Assembly: GCF_051014445.1 (NCBI RefSeq)
Contig: NC_135143.1
Span: 4,154,001 to 4,218,000, forward strand
DNA: 64,000 nucleotides
Direction: 5' to 3'
Origin: Colletes latitarsis
Lineage: Eukaryota; Arthropoda; Insecta; Hymenoptera; Colletidae
The position numbers and the translations under genes were made by a program. The notes below the pieces were generated by a model. That model searched no databases and was not told the DNA's origin. It worked only from the letters and a program-made list of their open reading frames with translations. Shown here piece by piece: positions 48,942-61,718 of the stretch; positions within the stretch are counted from its first letter, which is position 1; every line of letters starts with the position of its first letter.

Positions 48942-49828
48942 CAGGGTTTCGGCCACCCCTGGGAAAAATTTTAATGGAAAATTCTAGATGCCAAAATAAG
49001 ACGAAAATCAAGAATACCAATTTGTTAATGGAGGTTTCGTTAAGAAGTTGTTAACGTTTCAAGTTCCGTCCGTACTGAATTTTTTTCTCGAAAATGCACA
49101 AGATTTCGGGAATATGCCTATTCACCAAAAATGATTATAATTGACCCCCGCAAACAAAAATAATTTTTTCAGAACGATTTGTATTCTTTTTTCGCTGAAA
49201 AATTTAGGCACCTACCCCTTGTCAATTTTTCCTATAAATTCGTTTTTCATTTCTAGTAATTTTGTTTGACGCCCTATAGAAAAGTTGTCTAACATTTTTT
49301 TTGTAGGTACCCATGAGCTCTACTTCAGAAAAAAGTTTCATTGAAATATATTCGCTATTGTGGGAGTTGTGGCTGTTTGAAAATTGAACCATTTTTATGG
49401 GGGTTTTCTCATTTTGCAGGGTCAAGGAATAACTTTTCGAATATTTTTGGAATTTCTGCATATTCCGCACTGAAATACACGTTGTTTGCCTTTTTAAAAA
49501 TTGAAATCGTCCAATTCGTTCAGAAGTTATGATGTTTTAAAGATACGCATAAAATTTCAAGGAAGCATTTCTGGCCTGAAATTATATTTTCGGTAAGGAA
49601 TTTTTTTCTCAAAAATGCGTAGGAATTCAGGAGTATGTGTAATGACCAAAAAGGATTGTAATTGAATCCCGCAACTAAAAATAATTTTTTCAGAACGATT
49701 TGAAATTTTTTTATCGCCAAAAAATTTAACGAAGCCTCAATCAAGAAATTGATATCCTTGATTTTCGTCTCATTTTAGCCTCTAGAATTCCCCATTAAAA
49801 TTTTTTCCAAGGGTGGCCAAACACCCTG
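48942..49828 (-). mobile_element. Family A element, copy 12 (887 bp, inverted)
   Basis: CAGGGTTTCGGCCACCCC to GGGTGGCCAAACACCCTG with TA outside. One module, reverse core (about 49215-49600), one module. A minus-strand core frame is open for 82 codons (49222-49470). Confidence 0.94.
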
Positions 49829-51557
49829 TATACTCATTGCAAAAATAGGAGATTCTATTAACAAATCCGAAGTTTGCCCATCCCTCGTGGACCAGTCCTC
49901 CCGACACTCGAAATCTCACCCACTGAGGGTTGTAGGGGGGTGAGCGTTCGCGGTCCCAAGGGGACAAATAAATGGGCCCAAAGTACGGTGAAACTAATTA
50001 GGTGTGCTGAATGGCTTTAGAGTACGGAAATTCCTATTGTCAAAACAGATACGATTGCTAGATGACCAAATTAAGTGATTTAAATAATATGGGAAATAAA
50101 TGAAGTGTCCGATATATAAAATGTTGGAATTCCCAACAATATTGTTATCCTGAGACAGATCAACGACCGAAACGTCGAATTAATAATAATTGCATAGAGA
50201 CGCTAATAAGGAATACAATTCATTTGCGATCCCCTTTTTATCGTAGAAATTATAATTTTGGAATATAGTAGAAATCCACGAGAGTTCTATCGTTTTGTCT
50301 CGGCACGTTGCTTTGCCTGCGACGATATAGACAAATATTTGTAGACGGGATCCATCAATCGTGGGAACGTGAGATTTTGATTCGATTTAGAGATCCGGGC
50401 TGACATTGTACGGTTGGCATAATTTACAGCGCGAACACCTCGTGCACGCGTGACGAATAATGGGTACAGATAGGAACGTGTCCAATAACACGGTACGTTG
50501 TGCCTGTTTGTAAATCGAATGCATCGGTTGTTAGCTCGGAACCGCTGTAAGGGACGTTACAGAGAAGCACCAGCGTTGATGGCGTGCTAAGTTAGCCGAC
50601 CAAGACCGTAAAAGAGAATCCCGTAACTTCTGTTTGCGTACCACCGGCGTTCTCGAAGGGATTGCCGCGGTTCTGATACTTAGCTTGCGCCGAAACTTGG
50701 CCGAATTTGAAAGGCCAATAGTATGCTGATAAAGTGCAGGCTTAAGGTAATCACCACGGAACAGTTAAGCGTGGGCAATTAAAAGACAATTAACGTGGCG
50801 TTTGTTATGGAAATAGGAAACACTGTCAGAACAAGAACAACCGTAACATTCTATGTTGTAACTTGTATTTTCTTCAAATTGAAACTTTATATTTTCACAA
50901 CTGCATTGTTACGAGTCTTCGCTAATACTTATTTACCACAAGCATTATTCGCTAGAGACTTAATAGTGAACCATTAGACGTTAAAACTAAACGCAAAATT
51001 TAGAAACGAATATTGATAATATGATCGTGACTCTGAAATTATTGTTCAGAATTTTTGAAGCACTTACAATGTATTAAGTTGGGTTTGGAAAATCAAATGC
51101 AAAGATTACGAAAGTAAAATTGGTGTTTTACACGATTATTTGAATTATTACATTGTGACCCATCGTCTGAATACATTTGTCCAATATTATAATTCTTTTC
51201 TTTAATGCCACAAATACTTGTAATTTGATTCATATTTTGTTTCTGCAGCTAACATTATACAGTTTTGCTTTGATGCAGAATGTTGTTAGATGTGAAACAA
51301 AAACATTTTATAGTTAATAGAACACTTGGAAAATAAAGTGTTTCGATGACAGAGCATTTGAAAAAAGAAACCTCTACTTTACTTTAATAAAAACTTTAGC
51401 AATAAATTCAGTTAATGAAAGTATGTGTTTGTTATTAGAATTTGGAAAATATAATGATGTTACTAATTGACAATAGAAGCTTAAGGTTCTGCATCCTCCA
51501 TTGACAAAAGTTATTTCTTAATTAAATTTCGGCAAATATAAGCGACATTATTATATA
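49829..51557. other. Intergenic DNA; GC-richer patch 50.28-50.8 kb
   Basis: No gene recognised. Only short frames. The patch from 50280 to 50800 is CpG-richer than its surroundings. Confidence 0.5.
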
Positions 51558-52739
51558 CAGGATGTTCGGCCATCTCTGGGAAAAATTTTAATGGGAGATT
51601 CTAGAGGCCAAAATAAGACGAAAATCAAGAATATCAATTTCTTGACTGAGGCTTCGTTAAAAAGTTATTAAAAAATTAAATTAAAAAATTTCAAATCGTT
51701 CTAAAAAAATTATTTTCGGTTGCGAGGATCAATTACAATCATTTTTGGTGAATAGACATACCCCTGAAATCCTACCCATTTTCTAAAAAAAAATTCGAGA
51801 AGGTGTGATATTTTTCGACAAAATTAAAAAATTTCAAATCGTTCTAAAAAAATTATTTTCGATTGCGGGGATCAATTATAATCATTTTTGATCAACACAC
51901 ATACCCTCGAAATCCTATTCAGTTTCGAGAAAAAAATTCCCTACCGAAAATATAATTTCTGGCCAGAAATGTTTGTCCGAATTTTCATGCGAATCTTTAA
52001 AACGTCATAACTCCTGAACGGATTGGACGATTTTAATGTTCAAAAAGGCAAACGACGCGTATTTTAGTGTAGAATATGTATAAATTATAAAAATATTCAA
52101 AAAGTTGTTCCTTAACCCTGTAATGTTAGAGAAACCCCATAAAAATGGTCCAATTTTCAAACAGCCATAACTTCTGCAATATTGAATATATTTCAATGAA
52201 ACTTTTTTCTAAAGTAGAGCTCATGGATACCTACAAAAAAGTATTAGACAACTTTTTTGTAGGGTGTCAAATAAAATTACTAGAAATCAAAAACGAATTT
52301 TTAAGAAAAATCGACAGGGGTTGTGTCTAAATTTCTTGGCGAAAAAAAAATTTTTTCAAATCGTTCTGAAAAAATTATTTTCGGTTGCGGGGGTCAATTA
52401 CAATTATTTTTGGTGAATAGACATACCTCCGAAATCTTACACACTTTCGAGAAAAAAATTCCGATAGGTGTGAAATTTTCGATAAAATTAAAAAATTTAA
52501 AATCATTCTGGAAAAATTATTTTCGGTTTTGGGGATTAATTACAGTCATTTTTGGTGAATAGACATATCCCCGAAATCCTGCGCATTTTCGAGAAAAAAA
52601 TTCAGTACGGGCGGAAGTTTAAATGTTAATAACTTTTTAACGAAGCTTCCATCAACAAATTTGTATTCTTGATTTTCGTTCTATTTTGATCTCCAGAGTC
52701 CCCCATTAAAATTTTTCCCAGGGGTGGCCGAACACCCTG
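51558..52739 (+). mobile_element. Family A element, copy 13 (1182 bp, four modules)
   Basis: Complete, TA outside: CAGGATGTTCGGCCATCTC to GGGGTGGCCGAACACCCTG. Two modules, plus-strand core (about 51940-52325), two modules. Confidence 0.95.
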
Positions 52740-53249
52740 TATATAAAATCGTATTTATTCAAATTATCGAAACCTCAAATTTTCACGCATTTTTCGTCTC
52801 CTCCTTTTGACCTCTTCCAGATCATCCACTACCAACATACAAATGTTATAAGAGCCATTACTTTCTTAGTTTTCAGATTCATTAATACATTTTCTTTAAT
52901 ACCGAAAACGACATTGTCAGCGTTCTCAATAATGATAGATAATATAATCATGCGACGATGGAGCACGTTCCATTTTCTGCTAAAGGTTCTGCCAAAGCAA
53001 TGCCGTGAAATATCCTAGTAATCGAATTTCTAGCTGATCCAAACTATTCAGTTTGACTTTAGTTGTTCCTGCATTTGCATGTTCCCAACTGGCCGTGTAT
53101 TATTGATTCATGCGACACATGCAAAGTACTATAAGGCACTTTTGCCCCAAATTTTGCGTCTTCGAATGTTCTATCGAGCGTTCGGTTACATTTAAATACA
53201 CCACGTTACGGTATGGTCTTTCTACGTGAGAAAATGAATAAAAAATATG
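52740..53249. other. Spacer, nothing recognised
   Basis: About 500 bases between two family A copies without recognisable content. Confidence 0.55.
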
Positions 53250-54294
53250 TAGGGTGTTCGGCCAACCCTGGGAAAAATTTTAATGGGGGATCCTAGAGGC
53301 CAAAATAAGACAAAAATCAAACATAACAATTTGTTGATGAAGGCTTCGTTAAACAGTTATTAACGTTTAAAGTTCCGATTCTACTGAATTTTTTTCTCGA
53401 AAATGCACAAGATTTCGGGGGTATGTCTATTGACCAAAAATGATTGTCATTGACCCCCACAACCGAAAATAATTTTTCCAGAATTAATTAAAAATTTTTT
53501 TTTTCCTCGAAAAATTTAAGCACCTACCCCCCCCCCGACGATTTTTCTTAAAAATTCGTTTTTGATGTTTAAAAATTTTCTTTGACATCCTAGAGAAAAG
53601 TTGTCTAATACTTTCTTGTAGGTACCTATGAGCTCTACTTCAGAAAAAAGTTTCATTGAAATATATTCACAATTGTAGGAGTTATAGCTGTTTGAAAATT
53701 GGACCATTTTTATGGGGTTTTTCTCATTTTGCGGGGTCAAGGACCAACTATTCGAATATTTTTCCAATTTGTTCATATTCTCCACCAAAATACGCGTAAT
53801 TTGCTTTTTTAAACATTAAAATCGTCCAATCCGTTCAGAAGTTATGACATTTTAAAGATTCGCATGAAAATTCAGGCAGACATTTCTGGCCAGAAATTAT
53901 ATTTTCGGTAAGGAATTTTTTTCTCGAAACTGAGTAGGATTTCGGGGGTATGTCTATTCACCAAAAATACTTGCAATTGACTGCTGCAACTAAAAATAAT
54001 TTTTCCAAGACGATTCGAAAGTCTTTTTTGTCACCCAAAACTGTCAGCAATTACTCCAATTTTTTTCTCGAAAGTGGGTAGAGATTTCGAAAGTATGTGT
54101 ATTCACCAAAAATGATTGTAATTGACCCCGCAACCGAAAATAATTTTTCCAGAACGATTTGAAATTTTTGAATTTAATTGTTAATAACTTTTTAACGAAG
54201 CCTCCATCAACAAATTGGTATTCTTGATTTTTGTCTTATTTTGGCCTCTAGAATCTTCTATTAAAATTTTTCCCAGGGGTGGCCGAATACCCTG
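53250..54294 (-). mobile_element. Family A element, copy 14 (1045 bp, inverted)
   Basis: TAGGGTGTTCGGCCAACCC (first base changed) to GGGGTGGCCGAATACCCTG. One module, reverse core (about 53510-53895), two modules. It is very close to copy 5 over long stretches such as the region around 53695-53950. A minus-strand frame is open for 90 codons (53516-53788). Confidence 0.94.
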
Positions 54295-54910
54295 TATAAT
54301 AAAATTTTAACATGCAAGGCCATGTTTTGAAAGAAAACTAACTTCAAATACTTATTAGATTTATGTATACATAGCTGTCTCACCTCGACAAATTTCACTG
54401 TACATTATTTATGTTTGTTTTTATATTAATTTAATTGATTTGAATAATTTATCTTATTAGCTCACTTTTCATATCATCGGCTTGAAATTCGTTGAAATTT
54501 TGTCGATTTTGCTGTATGAGAAAAAAAGAATTAAGCCAAAGCATGTTTACCATTAGTATATTTCCTCTTTTCTGGGAAGCGAGTTCTTTCTCGACTCGTA
54601 TCATTGTCACTCGATTTTTGATTTTAAAAGTGATTTTTATTCTCTTTTTGATATATCCTCTTACAAATGCTATAGAACAATGTTTTTTTCTAGAATGCTC
54701 CTAACTTTAGCAGTATGTCTATTATAAATCCAACCATCTATAAATTCATTCAATTTATCATCTTCATATTGTATTATATTATTCTCTGTTAGCTCACACA
54801 GTGTTTGTATTATCGTTTTTATTTTTTACTCGAAACGTTGTCATGACATACGAATAAACAATTCATTCACTTTTAAAAATCTGCGTTTGAGTAATTTCAT
54901 TTCTCTAATA
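54295..54910. other. AT-rich spacer
   Basis: A 70-codon frame at 54492-54704 has hydrophobic stretches, but I recognise nothing in it. Otherwise featureless. Confidence 0.5.
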
Positions 54911-55453
54911 TTAGGTTGGGGAGATCGAAATCCATTATTTTCATGTTCAAATATGTACCGTTTTGTTTTATAATTTGTTGCCATTCGATTTCATTCCGTT
55001 TGATCAAAGCTTCGCAAATGGAAATTCGATTCATCATGTTTTTTTGCGTTAATTCGTGTGGCATCCAAACACCAAGCTTCTTTCTGAATCCAGCTTTATG
55101 CAAATGGTTTAAAACCGTTTTGTGGTCGATCTTTAGCTCCTGATCAATGCTACGACGGCTAATATGTCGGTCTACTTCGATCATTTCCATGATTTTGTCT
55201 AACATTTTCAACGACGGGCCTACCCGTGCGAGGTGCATTTTTAACATCGAAAATACTGGAACAGAATCGACGAAATCAAAATTGTGCGCAATTGGCTGTG
55301 ACAGTATCGGGACCATAAACACCATTTACAATTTCAGCCGCCAGGTTTGCATTTTCGATTTTATCAAAGCAAAATTGTAAAATATACCGAATTTTCTCTT
55401 TGTTAGCTTCTATCTTTTACATCCTATAACTCACAATTGAATCGACCAACCAG
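54911..55453 (-). pseudogene. Mariner (mellifera-type) internal-deletion copy
   Basis: On the minus strand the sequence encodes a mariner transposase start (KIRYILQFCFDKIENANLAA, then GVYGPDTV and DVKNAPRTGRPVVENV). A frameshift near 55205 follows, then the second helix-turn-helix region (DKIMEMIEVDRHISRRSIDQ, LKIDHKTVLNHLHKAGFRKK, WMPHELTQ). At RNEI the frame jumps straight to EWQQIIKQNGTYL, which is the C-terminal end of the family. The whole DD34D catalytic region is therefore deleted. The terminus TTAGGTTGGGGAGATCG is at 54911; the opposite end near 55453 is weaker. Such a copy cannot transpose itself but keeps the DNA-binding part. Confidence 0.88.
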
Positions 55454-55547
55454 AAAACTGTAAAAGAATTTTTATTACTGCGGAATGTCACTTTTCTAAC
55501 AACTACAAGTCTTCTCAATTTGTTTGGTCAATACTTTACGAAATATA

Positions 55548-56120
55548 CAGGGTGTTCGGCCACCCCTGGGAAAATTTTAATGGGAGATCCTAGAGGCCAA
55601 AATAAGACAAAAATAAAGAATATCAATTTCTTGATTAAGGCTTCGTTCAAAAGTTATTAAAAAATTAAATTAAAAATTTCTAATCATTTTGAAAAAATTA
55701 TTTTCGGTTGCGAGGGTCAATTACAATAATTTTTGGTGAATAGACATACCCCCGAAATCCTATTCAGTTTCGAGAAAAAAATTCTTACAGAAAATATAAT
55801 GTCTGACCATACATTGACATGTTTCCCTAGAATTTCATGCATATGTTTAAAACATCATAACTTTTGAACGCATGGGAGGATTTCAATGTTTCAAAAGGCA
55901 GACGACGCGTATTTTGGTCATGAATATGTTGAAATTTCAAACATATTCGAAAAATTGTTTCTTAACCCTGTAAAGTGAGAAACCCCCCATAAACGTGGTC
56001 GAAATTTCAAAGGACCATAACTCCTACAATAGTGAATATATTTCAATGAAATTTAGTCTAGAAATAGAGCTCATGCGCACCTACGAAAAAATATTAGACA
56101 ACATTTCCGTACAAATTTTA
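55548..56120 (+). mobile_element. Family A element, copy 15 (right part lost)
   Basis: Left terminal repeat CAGGGTGTTCGGCCACCCC after TA, one module, and the first part of the plus-strand core. Similarity ends near 56120 (ACATTTCCGTACA) and no right terminal repeat follows. Confidence 0.88.
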
Positions 56121-57155
56121 TCGAAAATATACTGTGTGGCCAAATATACTGTAGTATATCTTAGTAGAATAATGGATTATTATTCTACTTAAAAATAATG
56201 GATTTCTTTTCCCCCAATCTAATATATCGATAAAGAAAGGAAAAGAGTTGCCTCCCAAAATTATCTATTCTGATCAGTTTTATTTTAAGAGTAGTCACAA
56301 TTACTTTAATTAATTAATTCCCTGCAATATCTGACCGCGCGAAACTTTCGACATCTGATTACGACTTCTTTTGTTTAACCTACGCGCAACGTAGTTCATT
56401 GCATAATTTTGCTTTGACTTACGGTGGAATCGATACTGCTGTTGGCGGTCCCAAGACCAATAAATCGGAACGGTACGCGAGTGTTGACAACGCTTTCTTT
56501 CTCAGTAATAAAACGATATCGTTATTTCTCGACGACGTCGCACCATATTCTACACAGGTTACATATTTTCCAGACAGGAACTGCAAATATGTAGTCAGTT
56601 GCAATATAGGAGTATGTTAGCTTGTCTTTTTCCCCGGATCGTTTCTCAGCGTTGTAAACGATTGTAGCTTCGAGCATCCTAATAGAAGCAGAGACGTTTC
56701 AGCGCCCCTATTTTCCCGTCTAAGAAAAGAATTCTAGTTTTCAGACAGATTTTTTTGGCGAGACATCATTTAGACGGAGTTGAAAAATAACCTTATTTGC
56801 TGAACTGTACTCTTTCATTCTGCTGGAATAATAATAATGACGTCTTTAACACGTTGCCTGCAAGACCAAACCCCTCAAATTGGTCACGAAAATGATACTT
56901 TGTTTTTATACAGTTGGAAATTATCATACTCACAATTTGTCATAGAACGAATTTTTACACCTTCATTAAGATTCGATAGCACTATCTAGATTTCTTTTTT
57001 TTAATATCTAATCTTGACAATTCATTTTTTTACCTCCGTAGTAAAAAAAATTCTTTTTTTTGTGTATTAATAAAGTTTCTAGTTGTGTGCTACGTTATAT
57101 TTCTGGTGATATTATGAGTTTATTGAGAAACGCCTTGCCCCGGCGCAACATTATA
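56121..57155. other. Spacer, nothing firm
   Basis: GC-richer around 56340-56720 with a 73-codon frame (56399-56620) also overlapped on the other strand. Not recognised. A TTAA followed by CACGTTGCCTG at 56846 could be another decayed TTAA-type end. Confidence 0.4.
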
Positions 57156-57647
57156 CAGGGTGTTCGACCACTCATGGGAAAAATTTTAATGGGAGATTCT
57201 AGAGGCCAAAATAAGATGAAAATCAAGAATATAAATTTCTTGACTGAGGCTTCGTTAAAAAGTTATTAACAATTAAATTAAAAAATTTCAAATCGTTCTG
57301 GAAAAATTATTTTCGGTTGCGGGGGTCAATTACAATCATTTTTGGTCATTACCATACACTCGAAATCCTACCCATTTTCTTGAAAAAAATTCGAGAAGGT
57401 GTAAAATTTTTCGACGGAAGAAAAAAATTTCAAATTGTTTTGAAAAAATTATTTTCGGCTGCAAGGGTCAATTACAATAATTTTTAATGAATAGACCTAC
57501 CTCTGAAATCCTACTCACTTTCTAGAAAAAAATTCAGTACGAGCGGAACTTTGAACTTTAATAACTTTTTAACGAAGCCTCCATCAACAAATTGGTATTC
57601 TTGGAATCTCCCATTAAAATTTTTCCCAGGGATGGCCGAACACCCTG
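57156..57647 (+). mobile_element. Family A element, copy 16 (492 bp, two modules)
   Basis: CAGGGTGTTCGACCACTC to GGATGGCCGAACACCCTG with TA outside. Two modules, no core. The right terminal repeat has lost about 25 bases (the TTTTCGTCTTATTTTGGCCT block). Confidence 0.93.
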
Positions 57648-60397
57648 TATATGGGTAACATGGCAGTCAATATGTGAATACGCTACACGAAACAATGTAC
57701 GTACACAGCATGGCGTAAGAAACAAACCTTAGCTGTGTATTTATTAGATTTAATGCAAAACGAAAACAGGAGAGAGAGAAACAAGGTTGAAAATTCACGA
57801 GTATATCATGCGTGAGAAAGCTAGGTTAGTAATAAGGAAAGATTATTTAGGATAAATGTTTTAGCTACCCGTTTAAAACAAAGAATTAGAGTGTGCATAT
57901 ATTCGTCCATGTAAAAAATTCTAATAGAATGTCAGTAGTAAAAGACATACAATAAAGCTCACTTCTTACTCTTTTTGTTTTTGTTTCTAACATAGGGTAT
58001 AAACCCGTTAATTAAATAAATACGTGCAATTTGTAGTTTCATTTTAACAAAGAAGAATAGTGAAGTTGAAAATATAGGCATTTTTCAAGCATAATGCCCA
58101 AACAGTAGTTCATATTCAACAGGAAATTATTTCTTGTTCATGTCATACTATAGTTTGCAAGGATGTAATCGTCTTCTTAAAAAATGTAGATTTTTTGTAC
58201 AACGGTGAAAGGCATAGAACTAAAGTTTTTCTTATATTTATAGAATTAATAAATTCTATAAAGGTTACGTTTGAATTTTTGCACTGTATAAATGTATGCA
58301 AAAGTACTTCACCATAAACTGTTTTCATCATTACAATTAATTGATGTCTTCTATTCCTTCATACTTAACTATAAGGGTTGGTGTCGGTTATAACTTGAAA
58401 AGCATGGGTTTTTTGATAACTATTTGCACAGTGTTTTGTGAATATAACAAAAATATGCCACTTTTGTTTAACTTTTTTCGAAAACTCCCATCGTTCAACA
58501 GCTTTTCGCGGTTAAAAGGCAAAAATTTTTCCCTCTTAAACCTCATTACAGCATCAACGAAAAATGATTTCACATTACAGGTGAGCTACTTTACTTGCAC
58601 ACTATGTTTCGAAATTTTCTGAGTTTCTGTGTTACGGTAAAATCCCTTGTAAAAAAATATATTTCTGTGATACAGGGGTGGAAAATATTTTGATACTGAA
58701 AGACCGCGTATCACATTACATTCATAAGGCTGCAGACATTATTTATAAAAAATTTGGTCCAAATTATGAAATTGTTTTTACCTAAATAATGTTTCAGATA
58801 TCAATGAAATTTATAAATACATAAACGAGGATCATATAAGTACCTATGTAGTGATACAGATAACTTGAACATTGTGTAACAAAATTAAATTAAAGTGAAG
58901 ATTAAAATTGTAGTTTTCGAATCTTTACAAAAATATACATGTTTATATGATTGTTATTTAAGTATTGTATTTTTTAATTTTACAGTGTAAATTTAAATCG
59001 TAATATTGATCAAATTTGTAGCTTTAATTTGAAATCAAGAGTCAATACTACTACTGTTTATGTTTCTTCAAGTCGAAGGAAACAGATCCAGGTTCGCACT
59101 TAACCTTTACCAATACAACGTTAATACTCGAAATGACTTGGAGAATATGTAAGTGTACAATGCTTACAAATTGTAAACTAAAAACACAGGTACAAGTTTA
59201 GAGCCCTATTTTGCTACGATTACAGTTTAATAAAACTTAGCTGCTATGGGATGTGAATTATAATATTTATAACGTTGTAATTTGTAATCTGAATTATAAT
59301 TTCCGAGTTATACTAACACTGTTTCCTCCGCAAATATCACTAACGACAATAGTAAGGGGCATAAAAGCACCCTGTAGAATTGTAATTAAGATTTTTACAT
59401 GAGAATTTACTTCCCTGTGCGACGAGATATGCATGAGAGCATGTAAAGATCATAATTAAAGGAAACCGTCTCATTAATGCTGACACAGCTACGGTCGTTC
59501 TTAAAGGTGAGATTATGACACGTTAATTGCTAATGAGCAGAAGAAGACAAATTCTAGAATATCCCGACCCAGGTTTCCTAGGTCTTCTTCATTTCATTCT
59601 CTATAACCTTTGTCATGTAAGGGTTGCGTGATGAAGTATTATAGAAGAATTACAATGTGTTCGTGTAGCATACGTGCGATAAACAGATTACCGAAAGCCA
59701 TCATAACCTACCAAAGATCGCGAAGGTAAATATTTGCAATTTAGAAGTTTAACCAAGTATTAAGTGCGTATGTGTCCTTAATACTTGAGTGCTCTTTACT
59801 ATCGTTTTTGCAAAGTTTCGGACGGACGAGTTTCAGAAAACAGTAGATGTTGGTGGAAGCTTTCGGATTCCTCTGGCCCGTGAATATAATGCTATATGTA
59901 TAAGATATATTCATCCAATACTGTAACACTATTTCCCAAATATCTTCTGCCCCCAAATCAACTCGATAAAAGAAAACTTTTAATGGATTCCTAAGAGTAG
60001 AATTAAATTACTAACAGTTTTGCTATAATTGTTTAATTATTCAATTTAAGTGGTTTACTTTCTTCGTTAATTTAAGTTCTTGACGGACTTGAGATGATTC
60101 TTTCACCGTTTAATTAATTTACTAGGCAGTACTATAGTAGAAAGTTGTTATTACTATTGTTGAGCGTGGTTGTGCAATGTGTTGCACCGCTGAGAAGCTC
60201 TTATCGCACGTCTGCTGATATGCAAGTTGTTGAGTGTGTTGTGGACTATAGATCCGTGGAATGTGTGCCGTTGTTGATTGTTGTATGGTCGTCCCTCTCT
60301 TCCGTTCGTTGGTAGCTCGTGCGATGTGCCGTTGTCTAAAGGCTCGTTCCAGGTTTGTATTTGTATGTATATTGTATGTACAATGTCGCGTCTTATA
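57648..60397. other. AT-rich intergenic DNA
   Basis: No gene recognised over 2.7 kb. A 93-codon frame at 58341-58622 is overlapped by an open frame on the opposite strand and resembles nothing I know. A slightly GC-richer stretch lies at 59560-59960. Confidence 0.5.
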
Positions 60398-61718
60398 CAG
60401 GGTGTTCGGCCTCCCCTGGGAAAAATTCTAATGGAAGATTTCAGAGGTCAAAATAAGACGAAAATCAAGAATATCAATTTCTCGATTGAGGCTTCGTTAA
60501 AAAGTTATTAAAAAATTAAATTAAAAAATTTCAAATCATTCTGAAAAAATTAGTTTTAGTTGCAGGGGTCGATTACAATTCTTTTTGGTCATTACACATA
60601 CTCCCAAATTTTTACGCATTTTTGAACAAAAATTCCTTACCGAAAATATATCAGGCCAGAAATGCTTCCTTCAAATTTCATGCGTATCTTTAAAACATCA
60701 TAACTTCTGAACGGATTGGACGATTTCAATTTTTAAAAAGGCAAACAACGCGTATTTTAGTGCGGAATATGCAGAAATTCCAAAAATATTCGAAACATTA
60801 TTCCTTGACCCCACAAAAAGAGAAATCCACCATAAAAATGGTTCAATTTTCTAACAGCCATAACGCCTACAATAGTGAATATATTTCAATGAAATTTTTT
60901 CTGATGTAGAGCTCGTGGGTACCTACAAAAAAATGTTAGACAACTTTTCTATAGGGCGTCATACAAAATTACTAGAAACGAAAAACGAATTTATAAGAAA
61001 AATCGACAGGGAGTAGCTGCTGAAATTTTTTGAAGAAAAAAAAATTTCAAATCGTTCTAGAAAAATTATTTTCGGTTGCGGGGGTTAATTGCGATTATTT
61101 TTGGTTAATAGACATACCCCCGAAATCTTACGCATTTTCGAGAAAAAAATTCCTTACCGAAAATCTAATTTGAGCCTAGAAATGCTTCCTTGAAATTCCA
61201 TGCGAATCTTTGAAATGTCATAACTCCCGAATGGATTGGGGAATGTTAATGTTTCAAGAGGCGAACAACGCGTACTTTGGTGAAAAATATGTAGAAATTC
61301 TAAGAATATTGGAAAATGTATTCCTAAAAATGGCCCATTTTTCAAACGTCCATAACTTCTACAATAGTGAACGTATCTCATTAAAATTGAGTAGAGAAGT
61401 AGAGCTCATAAATACCTACAAAAAAGTATTAAACAACTTTTCTGTACAGCGTCAATCAATTGTACTAAAAATGAAAAACGAATTTTTAAGAAAAATCGAC
61501 AAGGAGGGTAAATTTTTAAGGAGCCTAAATTTTTCGGCGAAAAAAAAAATTTTAAACCATTGTGAAAAAATTATTTTTGGTTTGCGGGAGTCAATTACAA
61601 TCATTTTTGGTGAACAGGCATACCCCCGAAATCCTACCCATTTTCTAGATACAAATTCGAGAATGGGTGAAATTGTTCGACAAAGTTAAAAAATTTCAAA
61701 TCGTTCTGGAAAAATTAC
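60398..61718 (+). mobile_element. Family A element, copy 17 (duplicated core, right end lost)
   Basis: Left terminal repeat CAGGGTGTTCGGCCTCCCC after TA, then module, core (about 60640-61015), module, a second core (about 61155-61510) and another module, with a fragment breaking off at about 61718. The second core is more diverged and keeps a frame open for 159 codons (61210-61689). No right terminal repeat. Confidence 0.88.

Noticed and set aside
54492..54704. 70-codon hydrophobic frame as a membrane protein
   Set aside because: AT-rich DNA readily yields phenylalanine/isoleucine/leucine-rich frames by chance, and there is no supporting context.
61210..61689. 159-codon frame, the longest in the window
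   Set aside because: It lies wholly inside the second core and following module of a family A copy, so it is repeat-derived rather than a host gene.
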